From NCBI GenBank assembly GCA_029260215.1, contig JAJDDQ010000070.1, positions 1 to 64,000 of the forward strand: DNA of 64,000 nt. Direction: 5' to 3'. The stretch comes from Phycisphaerae bacterium. GTDB taxonomy: Bacteria > Planctomycetota > Phycisphaerae > UBA1845. The notes beneath the pieces were generated by a model. It searched no databases, was not told the DNA's origin, and saw only the letters and a list, made by a program, of their open reading frames with translations. Within the stretch, counting starts at the first letter, position 1. Each line of letters starts with the position of its first letter. Made by a program: the position numbers and the translations under genes. Shown here piece by piece: positions 17,165 to 26,097 of the stretch.

Positions 17165-17183
17165 AATAGGGAAATTCACTGTG

Positions 17184-18971
17184 ATGACATACACGCTGTT
17201 AGCAATTGGTTCGATGGTCCTGGGCGCCGGCGGATTCGGCGAGCCTCAACCGTCGTCCTGCGGATTTGAATCCTCAAACGTGACGCTCCTCGGCTGGGTC
17301 GAACTGGACGAATTCCCCGGCGACCAAACACGCGGCAGCGACATCTGGGGCTACGTTTCTCCGAGCGGTCGCGAATACGCCATCATGGGGCTGCGACACG
17401 GAACCGCCTTCATCGAAGTAACCGAACCCGCGAATCCGCAAGTGGTCGGCTACGTACAGGGGCCTACATCGATCTGGCGGGACATGCGCACATTGGGCCA
17501 CTACTGCTACATTGTGAGCCAGAACGGCGATGGTCTCCAAATTGTCGATTTGCAAAACATCGACAACGGCCTCGTGACTCTGGCAACGACCAGTAATTTG
17601 AACGGTTTTTTCTTCGGAGCGCACAATATTTCACTCAACCCCGCGAGCGGCTACGCCTATCTCGTGTTGGCCGACGTCGAACGAGGGCTGACAGCGCTCG
17701 ATCTGACCGATCCGCTGGACCCGCAGATCGTTGGCATGTGGTCCGAGCATGACCTGCACGACGTACAGGTGGTGACCTACACCGAGGGCGTCTACGCCGG
17801 GCGCGAGATCGCCTACGGTTTCGCCGAGGAGGGGGGCCTGCGCATTATCGACGTAACGGACAAGTCCAATATGTTCACGCTGTCGGAGCTGCTCTACCCG
17901 AATGCCACCTACTGTCACCAGGGGTGGTTCAGTGAAGACCTTCAGTACCTGTACGTGAGCGACGAGCTGGACGAACGAAACAATCCGAACGTCAGCACAA
18001 CCACAACGTACGTCTTCGACATCAGCGACCTCGAGAACCCGACTCTGCAAACGACGTTCACCACAGGATTGCCGTCCGTCGATCACAACCTGATGGTACG
18101 CGGCTCCACACTTTTTGAAGCCAACTACAGCAGCGGGTTGCGCATTTTCGACATCTCCGATGTGGACAACATCGTCGAGACAGCCTGGTTCGACACCTAC
18201 CCCGAAAACGACCAGAACAGCTTCAACGGAGCCTGGGGTGTTCACGCCCAATTGCCCAGCGGCCTCGTGCTGGTATCCGATCGCGAACGCGGGCTGATGG
18301 TGTTCGACACACTCTGCGATCAGCGATTCAGACCCAGAATCGCCCATTTCGAGACCGGCGTGCCGCGCGTCGCAAGCGGGTACATCGATCCGAGGATCGA
18401 AAGCACTGACGGCCTGATGACCAACCAAGGCCTGTTTCAGATTACGTTCGTATTCACCGAGCAGGTGCGTGCCATCGGCGGCGGCGCGTTGTCAACCGAT
18501 GCGTTCGAAGTGCGTCAAACGGGCGAAGGATCGCCGCCGGAGGTTTTGGGCATCATCGAGAACCGCATAACCGACAAGTGCAAACACGTCGTGACGATCC
18601 TGCTGTCACGGTCGATTTCCCCCGGCATGTGGACGACGTTCATCGCCCATGTCGAGGACATGTGCGGGCTGACCATCGAGAGCAACGGCGACCAGGGGCC
18701 TGGTATCGACGAGCCGGATCGCATCGATATCGGTTTCCTGCCCGGCGACGTGAATCGGGACAGCCAGGTCTCCCCCGAAGACGTCCTGCACTTCAGGCAA
18801 TTCACTCTGGGCCTTGTCGAAGACGACGGCGGCGCTCTGAACATTTTCGATCTCAACCGCGATGGGCGCATAGGCCCCTTCGACGTATTGACCATTCGCC
18901 GTATCATCGCCGGTGTCACACCCGCAACACAACCGTGGGCCGGCCTAACACTCGATCAGCCCCGGCCATAG
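17184..18971 (+). CDS. Choice-of-anchor-B type LVIVD-repeat protein with dockerin
   Basis: The protein is 595 residues from ATG 17,184 (GTG 17,181 also possible; AGGGA upstream). The open frame further upstream runs through repeat DNA and is not coding. A signal peptide is followed by a seven-bladed-propeller-like region with the pattern of choice-of-anchor-B proteins: GSDIWGYVSPSGREYAIMGL, TAFIEVTEPANPQVVGYVQG and several LQIVDLQN / LRIIDVTD (LVIVD) blades. Residues about 520-590 form a dockerin type I pair (DVNRDSQVSPEDVL, DLNRDGRIGPFDVL). It is probably surface-exposed. The name reflects varied C-terminal anchors in the family; here the anchor is the dockerin. Partner unknown. Confidence 0.75.
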   Translation: MTYTLLAIGSMVLGAGGFGEPQPSSCGFESSNVTLLGWVELDEFPGDQTRGSDIWGYVSPSGREYAIMGLRHGTAFIEVTEPANPQVVGYVQGPTSIWRDMRTLGHYCYIVSQNGDGLQIVDLQNIDNGLVTLATTSNLNGFFFGAHNISLNPASGYAYLVLADVERGLTALDLTDPLDPQIVGMWSEHDLHDVQVVTYTEGVYAGREIAYGFAEEGGLRIIDVTDKSNMFTLSELLYPNATYCHQGWFSEDLQYLYVSDELDERNNPNVSTTTTYVFDISDLENPTLQTTFTTGLPSVDHNLMVRGSTLFEANYSSGLRIFDISDVDNIVETAWFDTYPENDQNSFNGAWGVHAQLPSGLVLVSDRERGLMVFDTLCDQRFRPRIAHFETGVPRVASGYIDPRIESTDGLMTNQGLFQITFVFTEQVRAIGGGALSTDAFEVRQTGEGSPPEVLGIIENRITDKCKHVVTILLSRSISPGMWTTFIAHVEDMCGLTIESNGDQGPGIDEPDRIDIGFLPGDVNRDSQVSPEDVLHFRQFTLGLVEDDGGALNIFDLNRDGRIGPFDVLTIRRIIAGVTPATQPWAGLTLDQPRP

Positions 18972-19065
18972 TCACGCACAAAGATCAAGACCGCGCGAGT
19001 CCTCCCAACCGCCGGCGGGGCACCTCCGCCGCGTGCGGAGGGAGAAGCCCCGAACCCAATCCCCA

Positions 19066-19494
19066 TCACGAAGCGTGGGCAGCCGCGTGCTCCTTCGCAC
19101 CCTCGAGCATGACCGACGAGACCAGGTCGATCGCCTCATTCCAATCCTCGGTCAATTGCTCCGACCAGGCTTCGCCAGCCATCTCGGTCATGACGCCCAC
19201 CAGCGTATCGCGGACGACCGGATAATGCTCAGCCTGCGTGCCGAACTCCGCATGGATAGCCCCCAGACCTTTGAGCGGCTTCATAAGGCTCTCGGGCTGT
19301 GTGATGTTCTGAATAACGAACGCCAGCGACGCGAGAAGCTTGCGCTTTTGGTCACCCATGTTCTTCGGAAACATGGGCCTGAGCGTCGGATTCTCGGCGA
19401 ACAGGTGTGCATAAAATCGGTCGACAAGCTCCTCGCCGCGCGGCGCGAGCAATTTGAAACTTTTCTGCAGACGGTCTGTGGTTTGCGTATCCAT
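19066..19494 (-). CDS. Single-domain globin
   Basis: The protein is 142 residues; ATG 19,494 has GGGGAG upstream. It matches the haem domain of flavohaemoglobins and vitreoscilla-type globins: Y28 (B10), F42 (CD1), Q49 near E7, and proximal H81 in LGAIHAEFG followed by AEHYPVV. No reductase domain follows, so it is a free single-domain globin. It would bind oxygen or NO and may detoxify NO with a separate reductase. It stands alone, convergent with the gene to its left. Confidence 0.85.
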   Translation of the reverse strand: MDTQTTDRLQKSFKLLAPRGEELVDRFYAHLFAENPTLRPMFPKNMGDQKRKLLASLAFVIQNITQPESLMKPLKGLGAIHAEFGTQAEHYPVVRDTLVGVMTEMAGEAWSEQLTEDWNEAIDLVSSVMLEGAKEHAAAHAS

Positions 19495-19646
19495 CGTAAT
19501 CTCCCCTTTTTTTTTGAAAGCGTAAAGTGCCCGCAGGCAGCCTACGATTTGAACAGGGCAGCATCGATATCCGGCATCACAAAACACCCGTCCGGCGTGT
19601 TCTCGGACGTCAATTTTTCAGCGATCAAACCAGGCCCACGCCCATC

Positions 19647-19674
19647 GAGCCGCGGACTTCAGTCCGCGCGGATT
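19647..19674. repeat. Family A palindromic repeat, copy 2
   Basis: Identical core to copy 1 (GAGCCGCGGACTTCAGTCCG), between the globin gene and lpxB. The downstream flank shares a CCAAAACCGCAA block with the inverse of copy 4, so the true repeat unit is about 50 bp. Confidence 0.7.
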
Positions 19675-19728
19675 TATTTTCGACAAGCACCAAAACCGCA
19701 AAGCGTTGCGCTCGGATCAAGACCGCGA

Positions 19729-20895
19729 TCAATGAGCAGCGCGGATCATCGAAAGAAGAATGTCCGCCGCCCGCGCGCTAGCGCCAGGCCGATTCAACGG
19801 TGCGATAACGTCCGCCAACGCACCACGCATCTGCGACTGACGATCCGCATCGTCCAGCAGTTCGATCGCCGCCCGCGCGATCGGCACGGTGGAATCGTAG
19901 TAAGGCATGAATTCGGGAACGACTTCGCGCTGAGCCAGGATGTTCACCAGCGAAAGATACTTCGTCGTAATAAGCCATCGTCCGATAAGGCGATACATCG
20001 TCTTCGAACCGTTGTACATCACGATCATCGGGCTGCCGCGATAAGCCACCTCCAGCGTCGCCGTACCGGAGGCCACCAGCGTAAGGTCCGCCGCCGACAG
20101 CAATTCCGCGTTCTGCTTTGTGTACAACGCGCACGCCACGCCGCTCCTGCGCGCCGTTTGCTCGATCAACTCCCGCACCGAATCGTCCGCCACGGATATG
20201 CCCACGTGCGCCCGAGGGTGGCGATCGCGAATCGCCGCCGCGACTTCAAGCTGACCGGGGAGGACTTCCCGAATCACATGCCGTCGCGACCCCGGCAACA
20301 CCGCCACGACCGGCTGACCCGTCCCCCGGATTCGATCCCGGACGATCTCGTCCACGGTTTCCCGGTGCAGCGCGTCGAAACGCGGGTGCCCGACAAAATC
20401 CGCGACAAAGCCCTTCGCCCGAAAAAATTCCTCCTCAAACGGCAGCACGACAGCCAGGCGATCCACTCTCGCCCGGATTTTGTAGACCCGCCACGCTCCC
20501 CAGGCCCAAAGTTGGGGCGCGATGTAACAAAGGACGGGTAAATTGTGCAATTTTGCGCGCAACGCGATGGGCAGGTTGAGCATGGGTGAATCGAGCACCA
20601 CGACGGCGTCATAGCGATGGTGCGAGAACTCGTGATCGACCGCGCCAAGCACGCTGACCGCCCGGCGAACGCTCCCCACTACGCCCGTGAGCATGGCTGC
20701 GTGGGCGGTCATGTCCGCGATGGCAACACAGCCCTGTGCCTGCATCTTGGGGCCTGCGACACCCACAAACACTGCATCTGGGTGTTTTGCCCGAATCGCC
20801 CGAATCAGGGAGGCGGCGTGCAGATCCCCGCTCGGCTCAGCCGCACTGAGGAAAATACGGAGAGGCGGGGCGTGTTTTGGGGACGGTGCATTCAT
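19729..20895 (-). CDS. lpxB: Lipid-A-disaccharide synthase
   Basis: The protein is 388 residues; ATG 20,895 (MNAPSPKHAPPLRIFLSAAE), weak Shine-Dalgarno. The hallmark N-terminus LSAAEPSGDLHAASLI, the PQLWAWGAWRVYKIR segment, FFRAKGFVADFVGHPRFD, the LPGSRRHVI motif and VASGTATLEVAYRGSPMIVM define the GT-B family 19 enzyme LpxB. It joins UDP-diacylglucosamine and lipid X to form lipid A disaccharide at the inner membrane. Its presence with lptB supports a lipopolysaccharide-containing outer membrane. It is divergent from rpsB, with about 200 nt of shared upstream DNA. Confidence 0.92.
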   Translation of the reverse strand: MNAPSPKHAPPLRIFLSAAEPSGDLHAASLIRAIRAKHPDAVFVGVAGPKMQAQGCVAIADMTAHAAMLTGVVGSVRRAVSVLGAVDHEFSHHRYDAVVVLDSPMLNLPIALRAKLHNLPVLCYIAPQLWAWGAWRVYKIRARVDRLAVVLPFEEEFFRAKGFVADFVGHPRFDALHRETVDEIVRDRIRGTGQPVVAVLPGSRRHVIREVLPGQLEVAAAIRDRHPRAHVGISVADDSVRELIEQTARRSGVACALYTKQNAELLSAADLTLVASGTATLEVAYRGSPMIVMYNGSKTMYRLIGRWLITTKYLSLVNILAQREVVPEFMPYYDSTVPIARAAIELLDDADRQSQMRGALADVIAPLNRPGASARAADILLSMIRAAH

Positions 20896-21091
20896 GGTCG
20901 ATTCTCGCGTGGACAGGGCGTTCGGGGGAAAATAGCGGCTGTCGCGGAAGATTGACAGCAAGATTCGGCAGGTATTTTTCGTTTGGCGTCTTGATTTCGT
21001 GTCGAAAGCTGGTACTTTCAGTCTCTGCGCAATCGGTCGCAGTTTTGTTCCGGTAGTACCCGTTGGTACGTCTGTTACGAGGAGATTTCGT

Positions 21092-21964
21092 TTGGCTTCG
21101 GAGCTGGTTCGGCAACTCATCGATTCGGGCATTCATTTTGGGCACCGCGTTAGCCGCTGGAATCCCAAGATGCGCCCGTATATTTACGGTAAACGGAATC
21201 TTATCCACATCATCGACATCCGCGAGACGGTGAAGGGCCTGCTTCGCGCCAAGCGATTCATTGCCCAAACGGTCGCGCGGGGCGAGTCCGTGCTCTTCGT
21301 CGGTACCAAGCGGCAAGCCCGCGACGGCGTCAGGGAACAGGCCACGGAAGCGGGGCAGCCCTGGGTCGCGGAGCGGTGGCTTGGCGGCACGCTGACCAAC
21401 TTCCGCACCATTCGCTCCCGCTTGGCCCGCCTGGAAGAGCTGGAAAAGGCCGAATCCGACGGCACAGCGTTGCAGTTCAGCAAGAAGCAGGGTGCGCGTA
21501 ACGCACGCGAGAAAAAGAAGATTGAGCGGAACCTTTCGGGTGTCCGCAACATGAATCGCCTTCCGGGCGCGTTGGTTATCGTCGATGCCCAGCGTGAGAT
21601 GAACGCTCTGCGCGAGGCGCGGGCGTTGCACATTCCGACGATTTGTCTAATCGATACGGATTCCGATCCGGATTACGCGGACATTCCGATTCCCGGCAAC
21701 GACGATGCCATCCGTTCCATCAACGCCGTTCTTCAACATTTGATGGAGGCCGTCGAAGAGGGCAAGCGTGCTCGCGCCAGCGCCCCGCCGGCTGACAAGG
21801 ACAAGCCGGAAGCACCGCAGCGTCGTTCCGAGCAGGCTTCCCCCGCTGCCAAGCAGGGCTCCGGTGGCACGGTGGCTGCCAGCGCAGCAGCGTCGACATC
21901 CGGCGGCTCGCCAGCGGGCGATGTGCCAGCCGGTGCGGTCTCCGAGCCTACGACATCCAGTTAA
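21092..21964 (+). CDS. rpsB: 30S ribosomal protein S2
   Basis: The protein is 290 residues if started at TTG 21,092, which is preceded by GAGGAGA and gives the standard N-terminus (M)ASELVRQLIDSGIHFGHR. The core is typical S2: RPYIYGKRNLIHIIDI, FVGTKRQA, ERWLGGTLTNF, LPGALVIVDAQRE, PGNDDAIRSI. The last ~55 residues are a low-complexity Ala/Ser/Pro extension not needed for the fold. It is the first gene of rpsB-tsf-pyrH-frr, all on the same strand. An upstream ATG exists in frame (20,999) but adds non-S2 sequence. Confidence 0.95.
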   Translation: MASELVRQLIDSGIHFGHRVSRWNPKMRPYIYGKRNLIHIIDIRETVKGLLRAKRFIAQTVARGESVLFVGTKRQARDGVREQATEAGQPWVAERWLGGTLTNFRTIRSRLARLEELEKAESDGTALQFSKKQGARNAREKKKIERNLSGVRNMNRLPGALVIVDAQREMNALREARALHIPTICLIDTDSDPDYADIPIPGNDDAIRSINAVLQHLMEAVEEGKRARASAPPADKDKPEAPQRRSEQASPAAKQGSGGTVAASAAASTSGGSPAGDVPAGAVSEPTTSS

Positions 21965-22099
21965 CCAGTTGATTTGCACCGGCTTGCGCGACAAGAGTGA
22001 TGCCGGTTGATTCCGGGGTTTACCCAAAACTAACGACGACGAACATCCGCGGCACCCTGTTCCGAGGGGTGTCGCTGCGGGAAAAGGAGATTCCGAACC

Positions 22100-22939
22100 A
22101 TGGCAGTCACTGCCGCCCAAGTCAAAGCTCTACGCGAAGAAACAGGCCTGCCGATGATGGAGTGCAAGTCCGCTCTGTCTGAGACGAACGGCGATGCCGT
22201 TGCCGCCAAAGAACTGCTGCAAAAGAAGTTCAAGGGCAAGATGGAAAGTCGGGCGGGCAACGTCACCGGTGAAGGCCGGGTCGCTATTTTCATCGCCAAT
22301 GGCAAAAAAATCGGTGCCATCATCGACCTGCGCTGCGAGACAGCTCCGGTGGCCAAAACCGATCAGTTCATCGCCCTCGCGGAAATGATGGCCAAAGCTG
22401 TTGCGAACTGTGAAGACGAAAATCTGACGGTTGAGTCAGCCTTGGCGCTTGCCAGCCCGGCGACGGCTGGCCGATCGCTTCAGGACGAACTGACCGAGGT
22501 CTTTGGCCTGTTGCGTGAGAACATCCGGCTTGACGGCATTCGGCGCGTGTGTGCCCCGTACCTTTGCGGCTACGTACACCACGACGGCAAAAGCGGTGTG
22601 CTGATCGCGCTCGACGCTGCCCCCAATTCGGACAGCGTCGGAACCGATCTCTGCCACCATGTGGTGTTCAACAACCCGCTGGCCATCACGCGTGACGAGA
22701 TTTCGACGGACGAAATTTCCAAAATCGAGCAGAAGGCCCGCGAGGCAGCGACCAGCGAAGGCAAGCCCGAGCAGATCGTTGACAAGATCGTTAAGGGCAA
22801 GGTCAACGCCTATTGTGCGGACAACGCGCTTATGGAACAGGAGCACGTCAAAGTCTCCAAGACCAGCGTCGGCGACGTACTCAAGCAAGCCGGCGTGACC
22901 GCGATTAAGGAAATTCGCCTTTATAAACTTGGCGGATAA
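22100..22939 (+). CDS. tsf: Elongation factor Ts
   Basis: The protein is 279 residues; ATG 22,100 follows AAAAGGAG. The UBA-like N-terminus (VKALREETGLPMMECKSAL) and the TDFV-like region (TDQFIALAEMMAK) identify EF-Ts, the guanine-nucleotide exchange factor for EF-Tu. The C-terminus (EQEHVKVSKTSVGDVLKQ) is also typical. It follows rpsB by 135 nt, as in most bacteria. A strong terminator follows, so pyrH needs its own promoter or readthrough. Confidence 0.95.
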   Translation: MAVTAAQVKALREETGLPMMECKSALSETNGDAVAAKELLQKKFKGKMESRAGNVTGEGRVAIFIANGKKIGAIIDLRCETAPVAKTDQFIALAEMMAKAVANCEDENLTVESALALASPATAGRSLQDELTEVFGLLRENIRLDGIRRVCAPYLCGYVHHDGKSGVLIALDAAPNSDSVGTDLCHHVVFNNPLAITRDEISTDEISKIEQKAREAATSEGKPEQIVDKIVKGKVNAYCADNALMEQEHVKVSKTSVGDVLKQAGVTAIKEIRLYKLGG

Positions 22940-22955
22940 CGCAGCATGAGCTACA

Positions 22956-22979
22956 AGGAGCCGAAAGGCTCCTTTTTTT
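22956..22979 (+). terminator. Rho-independent terminator after tsf
   Basis: AGGAGCC-GAAA-GGCTCCT stem with a GNRA-type tetraloop, followed by seven T. Confidence 0.9.
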
Positions 22980-23009
22980 GTGTCCCGAATACGGAACGTG
23001 AACCGCCTC

Positions 23010-23726
23010 ATGCCCGAACCCAAGTTCAAACGCATCGTGCTCAAAATCAGCGGCGAAGGACTCTGCCGGCCGAATACGACCGGCATCGACGCGGAGGAGC
23101 TTGATCGCATCGCTCACGAGATCAAAACCGTAGCCGACCTGGGCGTGGAAATCGGCCTGGTGGTCGGCGGCGGAAACATCGTTCGCGGCGGCGAGTTGGC
23201 CAAGCGGATTCGCATTCCCGAAGCCGTCGCGCATTACATGGGCATGCTGGGGACGGTCATCAACGCCGTCGCGGTTCAGGAAATGCTCGAATCCATCGGG
23301 CTGACCACGCGCGTTCTGTCGGCCATTGCGGTCGACCGCATATGCGAGAAGTTCGTCCGCCGGCGTGCGATTCGGCATTTGGAAAAGGGACGCATCGTGG
23401 TGTTCGCCGGAGGCACGGGCAATCCGTTCGTCACCACCGACACCGCAGCCGCCCTGCGTGCGTCGGAGATCGGTGCGGACGCGCTATTGAAAGCCACCAA
23501 AGTAGACGGTATTTACACAGCCGACCCAGCCACAAATCCGGACGCGACGCTGCACAAGCATTTGACGTACAACGACGTGATCGATGCCCGGTTGGCTGTC
23601 ATGGATTTGTCAGCCATCGTGATGTGTCAGGAAAATCGTATCCCCGTGGCCGTATTCAATCTGAGAAGAGCGGGTACCATGCGGGCCGTTGTGGAAGGCG
23701 AAGACGTCGGCACGACGGTAAGCTGA
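23010..23726 (+). CDS. pyrH: Uridylate kinase
   Basis: The protein is 238 residues from ATG 23,010 (MPEPKFKRIVLKISGEGL); a start at 22,980 is in the terminator region and unlikely. The amino-acid-kinase fold motifs are KRIVLKISGEGL, GLVVGGGNIVRGG, MGMLGTVINAVAVQ, FAGGTGNPFVTTDTAAALRA and the C-terminal GTMRAVVEGEDVGTTV. It phosphorylates UMP to UDP in pyrimidine supply. Position between tsf and frr is the conserved order. Confidence 0.95.
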   Translation: MPEPKFKRIVLKISGEGLCRPNTTGIDAEELDRIAHEIKTVADLGVEIGLVVGGGNIVRGGELAKRIRIPEAVAHYMGMLGTVINAVAVQEMLESIGLTTRVLSAIAVDRICEKFVRRRAIRHLEKGRIVVFAGGTGNPFVTTDTAAALRASEIGADALLKATKVDGIYTADPATNPDATLHKHLTYNDVIDARLAVMDLSAIVMCQENRIPVAVFNLRRAGTMRAVVEGEDVGTTVS

Positions 23727-23751
23727 AAAGAGCACGAAAGCAGGTGGAACC

Positions 23752-24318
23752 ATGCCAGCAACCGAAATAGCCAATCAGTGCGAAGCCACCATGAAAAAGT
23801 CGGTGGAGTTTCTCACCAACGAACTTCGAGGCATCCGCACAGGCCAAGCCACGCCGGGCCTGGTCGATCACATTCGCATCGAGGTCGCCTCCTACGGCAG
23901 CACCATGCCGCTGCGTGACATCGCCACCATAAGCGTGCCCGATCCGCAGACCATCATGGTCAAGCCCTTCGATCCCTCCACGATCAAGGACATCGAACGC
24001 GGTCTGCAATCCTCCGATCTGGGTATCACGCCGATGAGCGACGGAAAGGTCGTGCGTCTTCCTATCCCGCCGCTCTCGGGCGAGCGTCGCGAGCAACTCG
24101 TCACGCAGGTGCGCAAGCTCGGCGAAACGCAGAAGATCGCGGTCCGCAACGTCCGCCGCGACATGAACAAAAAGGCCGACGGCCTCAAAAAGGACGCATC
24201 GGTCGGCGAAGATCAGATCGAGGACATCAAGGAAGCGGTCCAAAAATCGACCAAGCGACACGAAGACGAGATCGATCGCCTCATCGCCGACAAAACGAAG
24301 GAAGTCCTCGGCTCGTAG
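23752..24318 (+). CDS. frr: Ribosome recycling factor
   Basis: The protein is 188 residues with AGGTGG upstream of ATG 23,752. Typical features are LRGIRTGQATPGLVDHI, IRIEVASYGSTMPLRDIATI, RLPIPPLSGERREQLV and the basic helix VRRDMNKKADGLKKD. RRF with EF-G splits post-termination ribosomes. It closes the rpsB-tsf-pyrH-frr cluster, 25 nt after pyrH. Confidence 0.95.
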   Translation: MPATEIANQCEATMKKSVEFLTNELRGIRTGQATPGLVDHIRIEVASYGSTMPLRDIATISVPDPQTIMVKPFDPSTIKDIERGLQSSDLGITPMSDGKVVRLPIPPLSGERREQLVTQVRKLGETQKIAVRNVRRDMNKKADGLKKDASVGEDQIEDIKEAVQKSTKRHEDEIDRLIADKTKEVLGS

Positions 24319-24464
24319 GCAGCATTTTTTTCGCGGTAGACTGTGGCGGGCGGTTACGTTACTTGATCGTGCGTCCTCCGAAACGGCGATCGCACCTGAT
24401 TGCCCCGAGTCGTCTGTGTGTTCACCGTTCGATCTTCGACAACTGTGAGATTGTGAGGCAGTAA

Positions 24465-24659
24465 ATTAAGCAGAAACGTGCCGTCCTGGTGGTCATTTTT
24501 GTCTGCATTCTGACGCCGGCATTCGTTCGTGTTACGGGCACACCCGGGTGGGATGCGATGCGCGCCGTTGACATTGTCACGCTCCTGGCTGTTGGTTTCG
24601 GCGCGGGAGCGATTTTCGGCAGTTTTTTCCGCAAAGCGAGTTGTTCCGAAGACGCATGA
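24465..24659 (+). CDS. Small two-helix membrane protein, possible ATT start
   Basis: An open frame between an in-frame TAA (24,462-24,464) and TGA (24,657-24,659) encodes up to 64 residues. It reads KQKRAVLVVIFVCIL with a second hydrophobic stretch VTLLAVGFGAGAIFGSFF and a charged tail. This is clearly membrane-protein-like. No ATG or GTG precedes the first helix. The only initiator with correct spacing is ATT 24,465, six nt after GAGG; ATT is a rare start known from infC. CTG 24,486 or GTG 24,489 would cut the helix. Function unknown. Confidence 0.45.
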   Translation: MKQKRAVLVVIFVCILTPAFVRVTGTPGWDAMRAVDIVTLLAVGFGAGAIFGSFFRKASCSEDA

Positions 24660-24789
24660 CCACACCAAGTCATTGGGGGTGACAACGTCGTGCCCAATTG
24701 CGCGTGCCGTCGTCCCCACAGGCTGTGCGGGTGTCCCACCGGCTTCTCAATTCGCATCACCGTTTCGTGCGCGGTACCATCCGTCCATC

Positions 24790-25323
24790 ATGACGTTTCC
24801 CGAACACAACGTCCGCCTCGGACACGAAGTCTACATCGCACCGACCGCCTATGTCGGCGGCAGTGTCGCGCTGGGCGACCAGTGTACGATCATGCACCAT
24901 GTCACCGTACGCGGAGACGTAGCCCGCATCTTCGTCGGCAATCGGGTTAATATTCAGGACGGCAGCGTGGTCCACACCGCCATTGGCGAGGATTTGGTGA
25001 TCGAAGACGATGTCGCCATCGGACATCGAGCCGTCGTACACTGCGCCCGCGTGTGTTCGGGCGCGTTGATCGGCATCGGGGCTATTGTGCTTGATGGCTG
25101 CGTGGTCGGTGAACGCAGCATTGTGGCCGCCGGGGCGGTTCTTGCACCGGGCACGATTGTTCCGCCGGAGACAATGGTTATGGGCGTCCCCGCGAAGCCC
25201 GTCCGCGCCACCACGTCAAAGGAGTGGGCCTACATTCAGGTTGTTATCGATCGTTACATACTCATAGGCAGAGCACACGCCGCCGGTCAATACCCCAACG
25301 AAGCCACAACTCCGCCCGCCTGA
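24790..25323 (+). CDS. Gamma-carbonic-anhydrase family protein
   Basis: The protein is 177 residues from ATG 24,790; the longer frame upstream is not homologous. It is a left-handed beta-helix hexapeptide protein: VGGSVALGDQCTIMHHVTVR, NVQDGS-like NRVNIQDGSVVHT, DVAIGHRAVVHC, LIGIGAIVLDG. The three zinc-binding histidines of the gamma class are present (H62, H79, H84). Members hydrate CO2 or, when the catalytic acids are missing, act as structural or acyl-carrier-like proteins. I cannot tell which from sequence alone. It stands alone after frr. Confidence 0.85.
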   Translation: MTFPEHNVRLGHEVYIAPTAYVGGSVALGDQCTIMHHVTVRGDVARIFVGNRVNIQDGSVVHTAIGEDLVIEDDVAIGHRAVVHCARVCSGALIGIGAIVLDGCVVGERSIVAAGAVLAPGTIVPPETMVMGVPAKPVRATTSKEWAYIQVVIDRYILIGRAHAAGQYPNEATTPPA

Positions 25324-25365
25324 GGGGGGTTTTAAGGGGTCGGGAGTCGTTTTTGCGGGTCGAAT

Positions 25366-25474
25366 GGGTGCCCCACGGCTTCAGCCGTGGGAGAGTCGAA
25401 TCCAGTCGCGGGTACATCGAGTTCGGGCCAGTATCGATTCGACTTCCCCACCTCTGAAGAGATGGGGCACCTGC
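25366..25474. repeat. Inverted pair of hairpin repeats (family D)
   Basis: The left hairpin at 25,366-25,402 (GTGCCCCACGGCTTCAGCCG...) and the right hairpin at 25,435-25,474 (inverse, ...GAAGAGATGGGGCACC) are diverged inverted copies: both read GTGCCCCA-stem-CTTCAG-stem-GTCGAATC when oriented alike. They flank 32 bp. This inverted pairing resembles BIMEs. Confidence 0.6.
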
Positions 25475-25526
25475 CGATTGCGGATGCACATGTATTCAGG
25501 CAATTCAGTCTCAATCCAGGCGCGGC

Positions 25527-25553
25527 GAACCGCGAACTTCAGTTCGCGCAGAC
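25527..25553. repeat. Family A palindromic repeat, copy 3
   Basis: Core CCGCGAACTTCAGTTCGCG, between the family D pair and the SMR-type transporter gene's 3' end. Confidence 0.65.
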
Positions 25554-25581
25554 TCCCGAAGTGCAATCGTTTGATGTGGCA

Positions 25582-25974
25582 TCACTCCGCCGTCTGACTC
25601 GCAACCACCACCACGCCCACCAAAATCATCGCCACGCCGATTTTCTGGACTACGGTGAGCCGTTCGTCCAGCGCGAGGTAGCCCACCGTCGCAATAATCG
25701 CGTAGCCGCCGCCCACCATTATTGGGTAGGCCACGCTGATCTTCAGTGCCCGACTTTGCAACGCGAACATGTAGAAGCCGACGTTCAAACCGAAGCACGT
25801 CAAGCCGACCAGCAGCGCCGGTGATGTCAGGACTGTCTGCACGGCCGCCACCGCGCCGTGCTTGAGCAATCCGCCGCTCGCCTCCACCTTGTTCATGCCC
25901 ATTTTCATCAGGACGTTGGCCGTCGCGTTCAAGACGAGTGCCGTCAAAAGTGCCAAACCGTGTATTCCGAACAT
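25582..25974 (-). CDS. SMR/EamA-type small membrane transporter
   Basis: The protein is 130 residues with four predicted helices: LALLTALVLNATANVLMKMG, ALLVGLTCFGLNVGFYMFAL, ISVAYPIMVGGGYAIIATVG and VQKIGVAMILVGVVVVA. The length, SVAYPIMVGGGYA and the end of helix 4 match small multidrug-resistance-like and ArnE/F-like proteins. The drug-binding Glu of EmrE is not evident in helix 1, so a lipid-sugar or polyamine substrate is as likely as drugs. It is 123 nt downstream of lptB on the same strand. Confidence 0.7.
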   Translation of the reverse strand: MFGIHGLALLTALVLNATANVLMKMGMNKVEASGGLLKHGAVAAVQTVLTSPALLVGLTCFGLNVGFYMFALQSRALKISVAYPIMVGGGYAIIATVGYLALDERLTVVQKIGVAMILVGVVVVASQTAE

Positions 25975-26097
25975 GATATTAAAACTCCTGTACCGCGCCC
26001 GCGGTCGCCAAGCGTGTAGCCGATCGGTTCCTCAAGGGCAAGACGCGCACTGTCCGCAAAACGATCAGAACGCCGCCCGCAAAATCTATCGGAATAA

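Noticed and set aside
16860-17183. Long N-terminal extension of the choice-of-anchor-B protein
   Set aside because: It runs through family A and C repeats; the signal peptide begins at 17,184.
25366-25553. CRISPR-like spacing of palindromes
   Set aside because: The repeats differ in family and orientation, and there are no cas genes or regular spacers.
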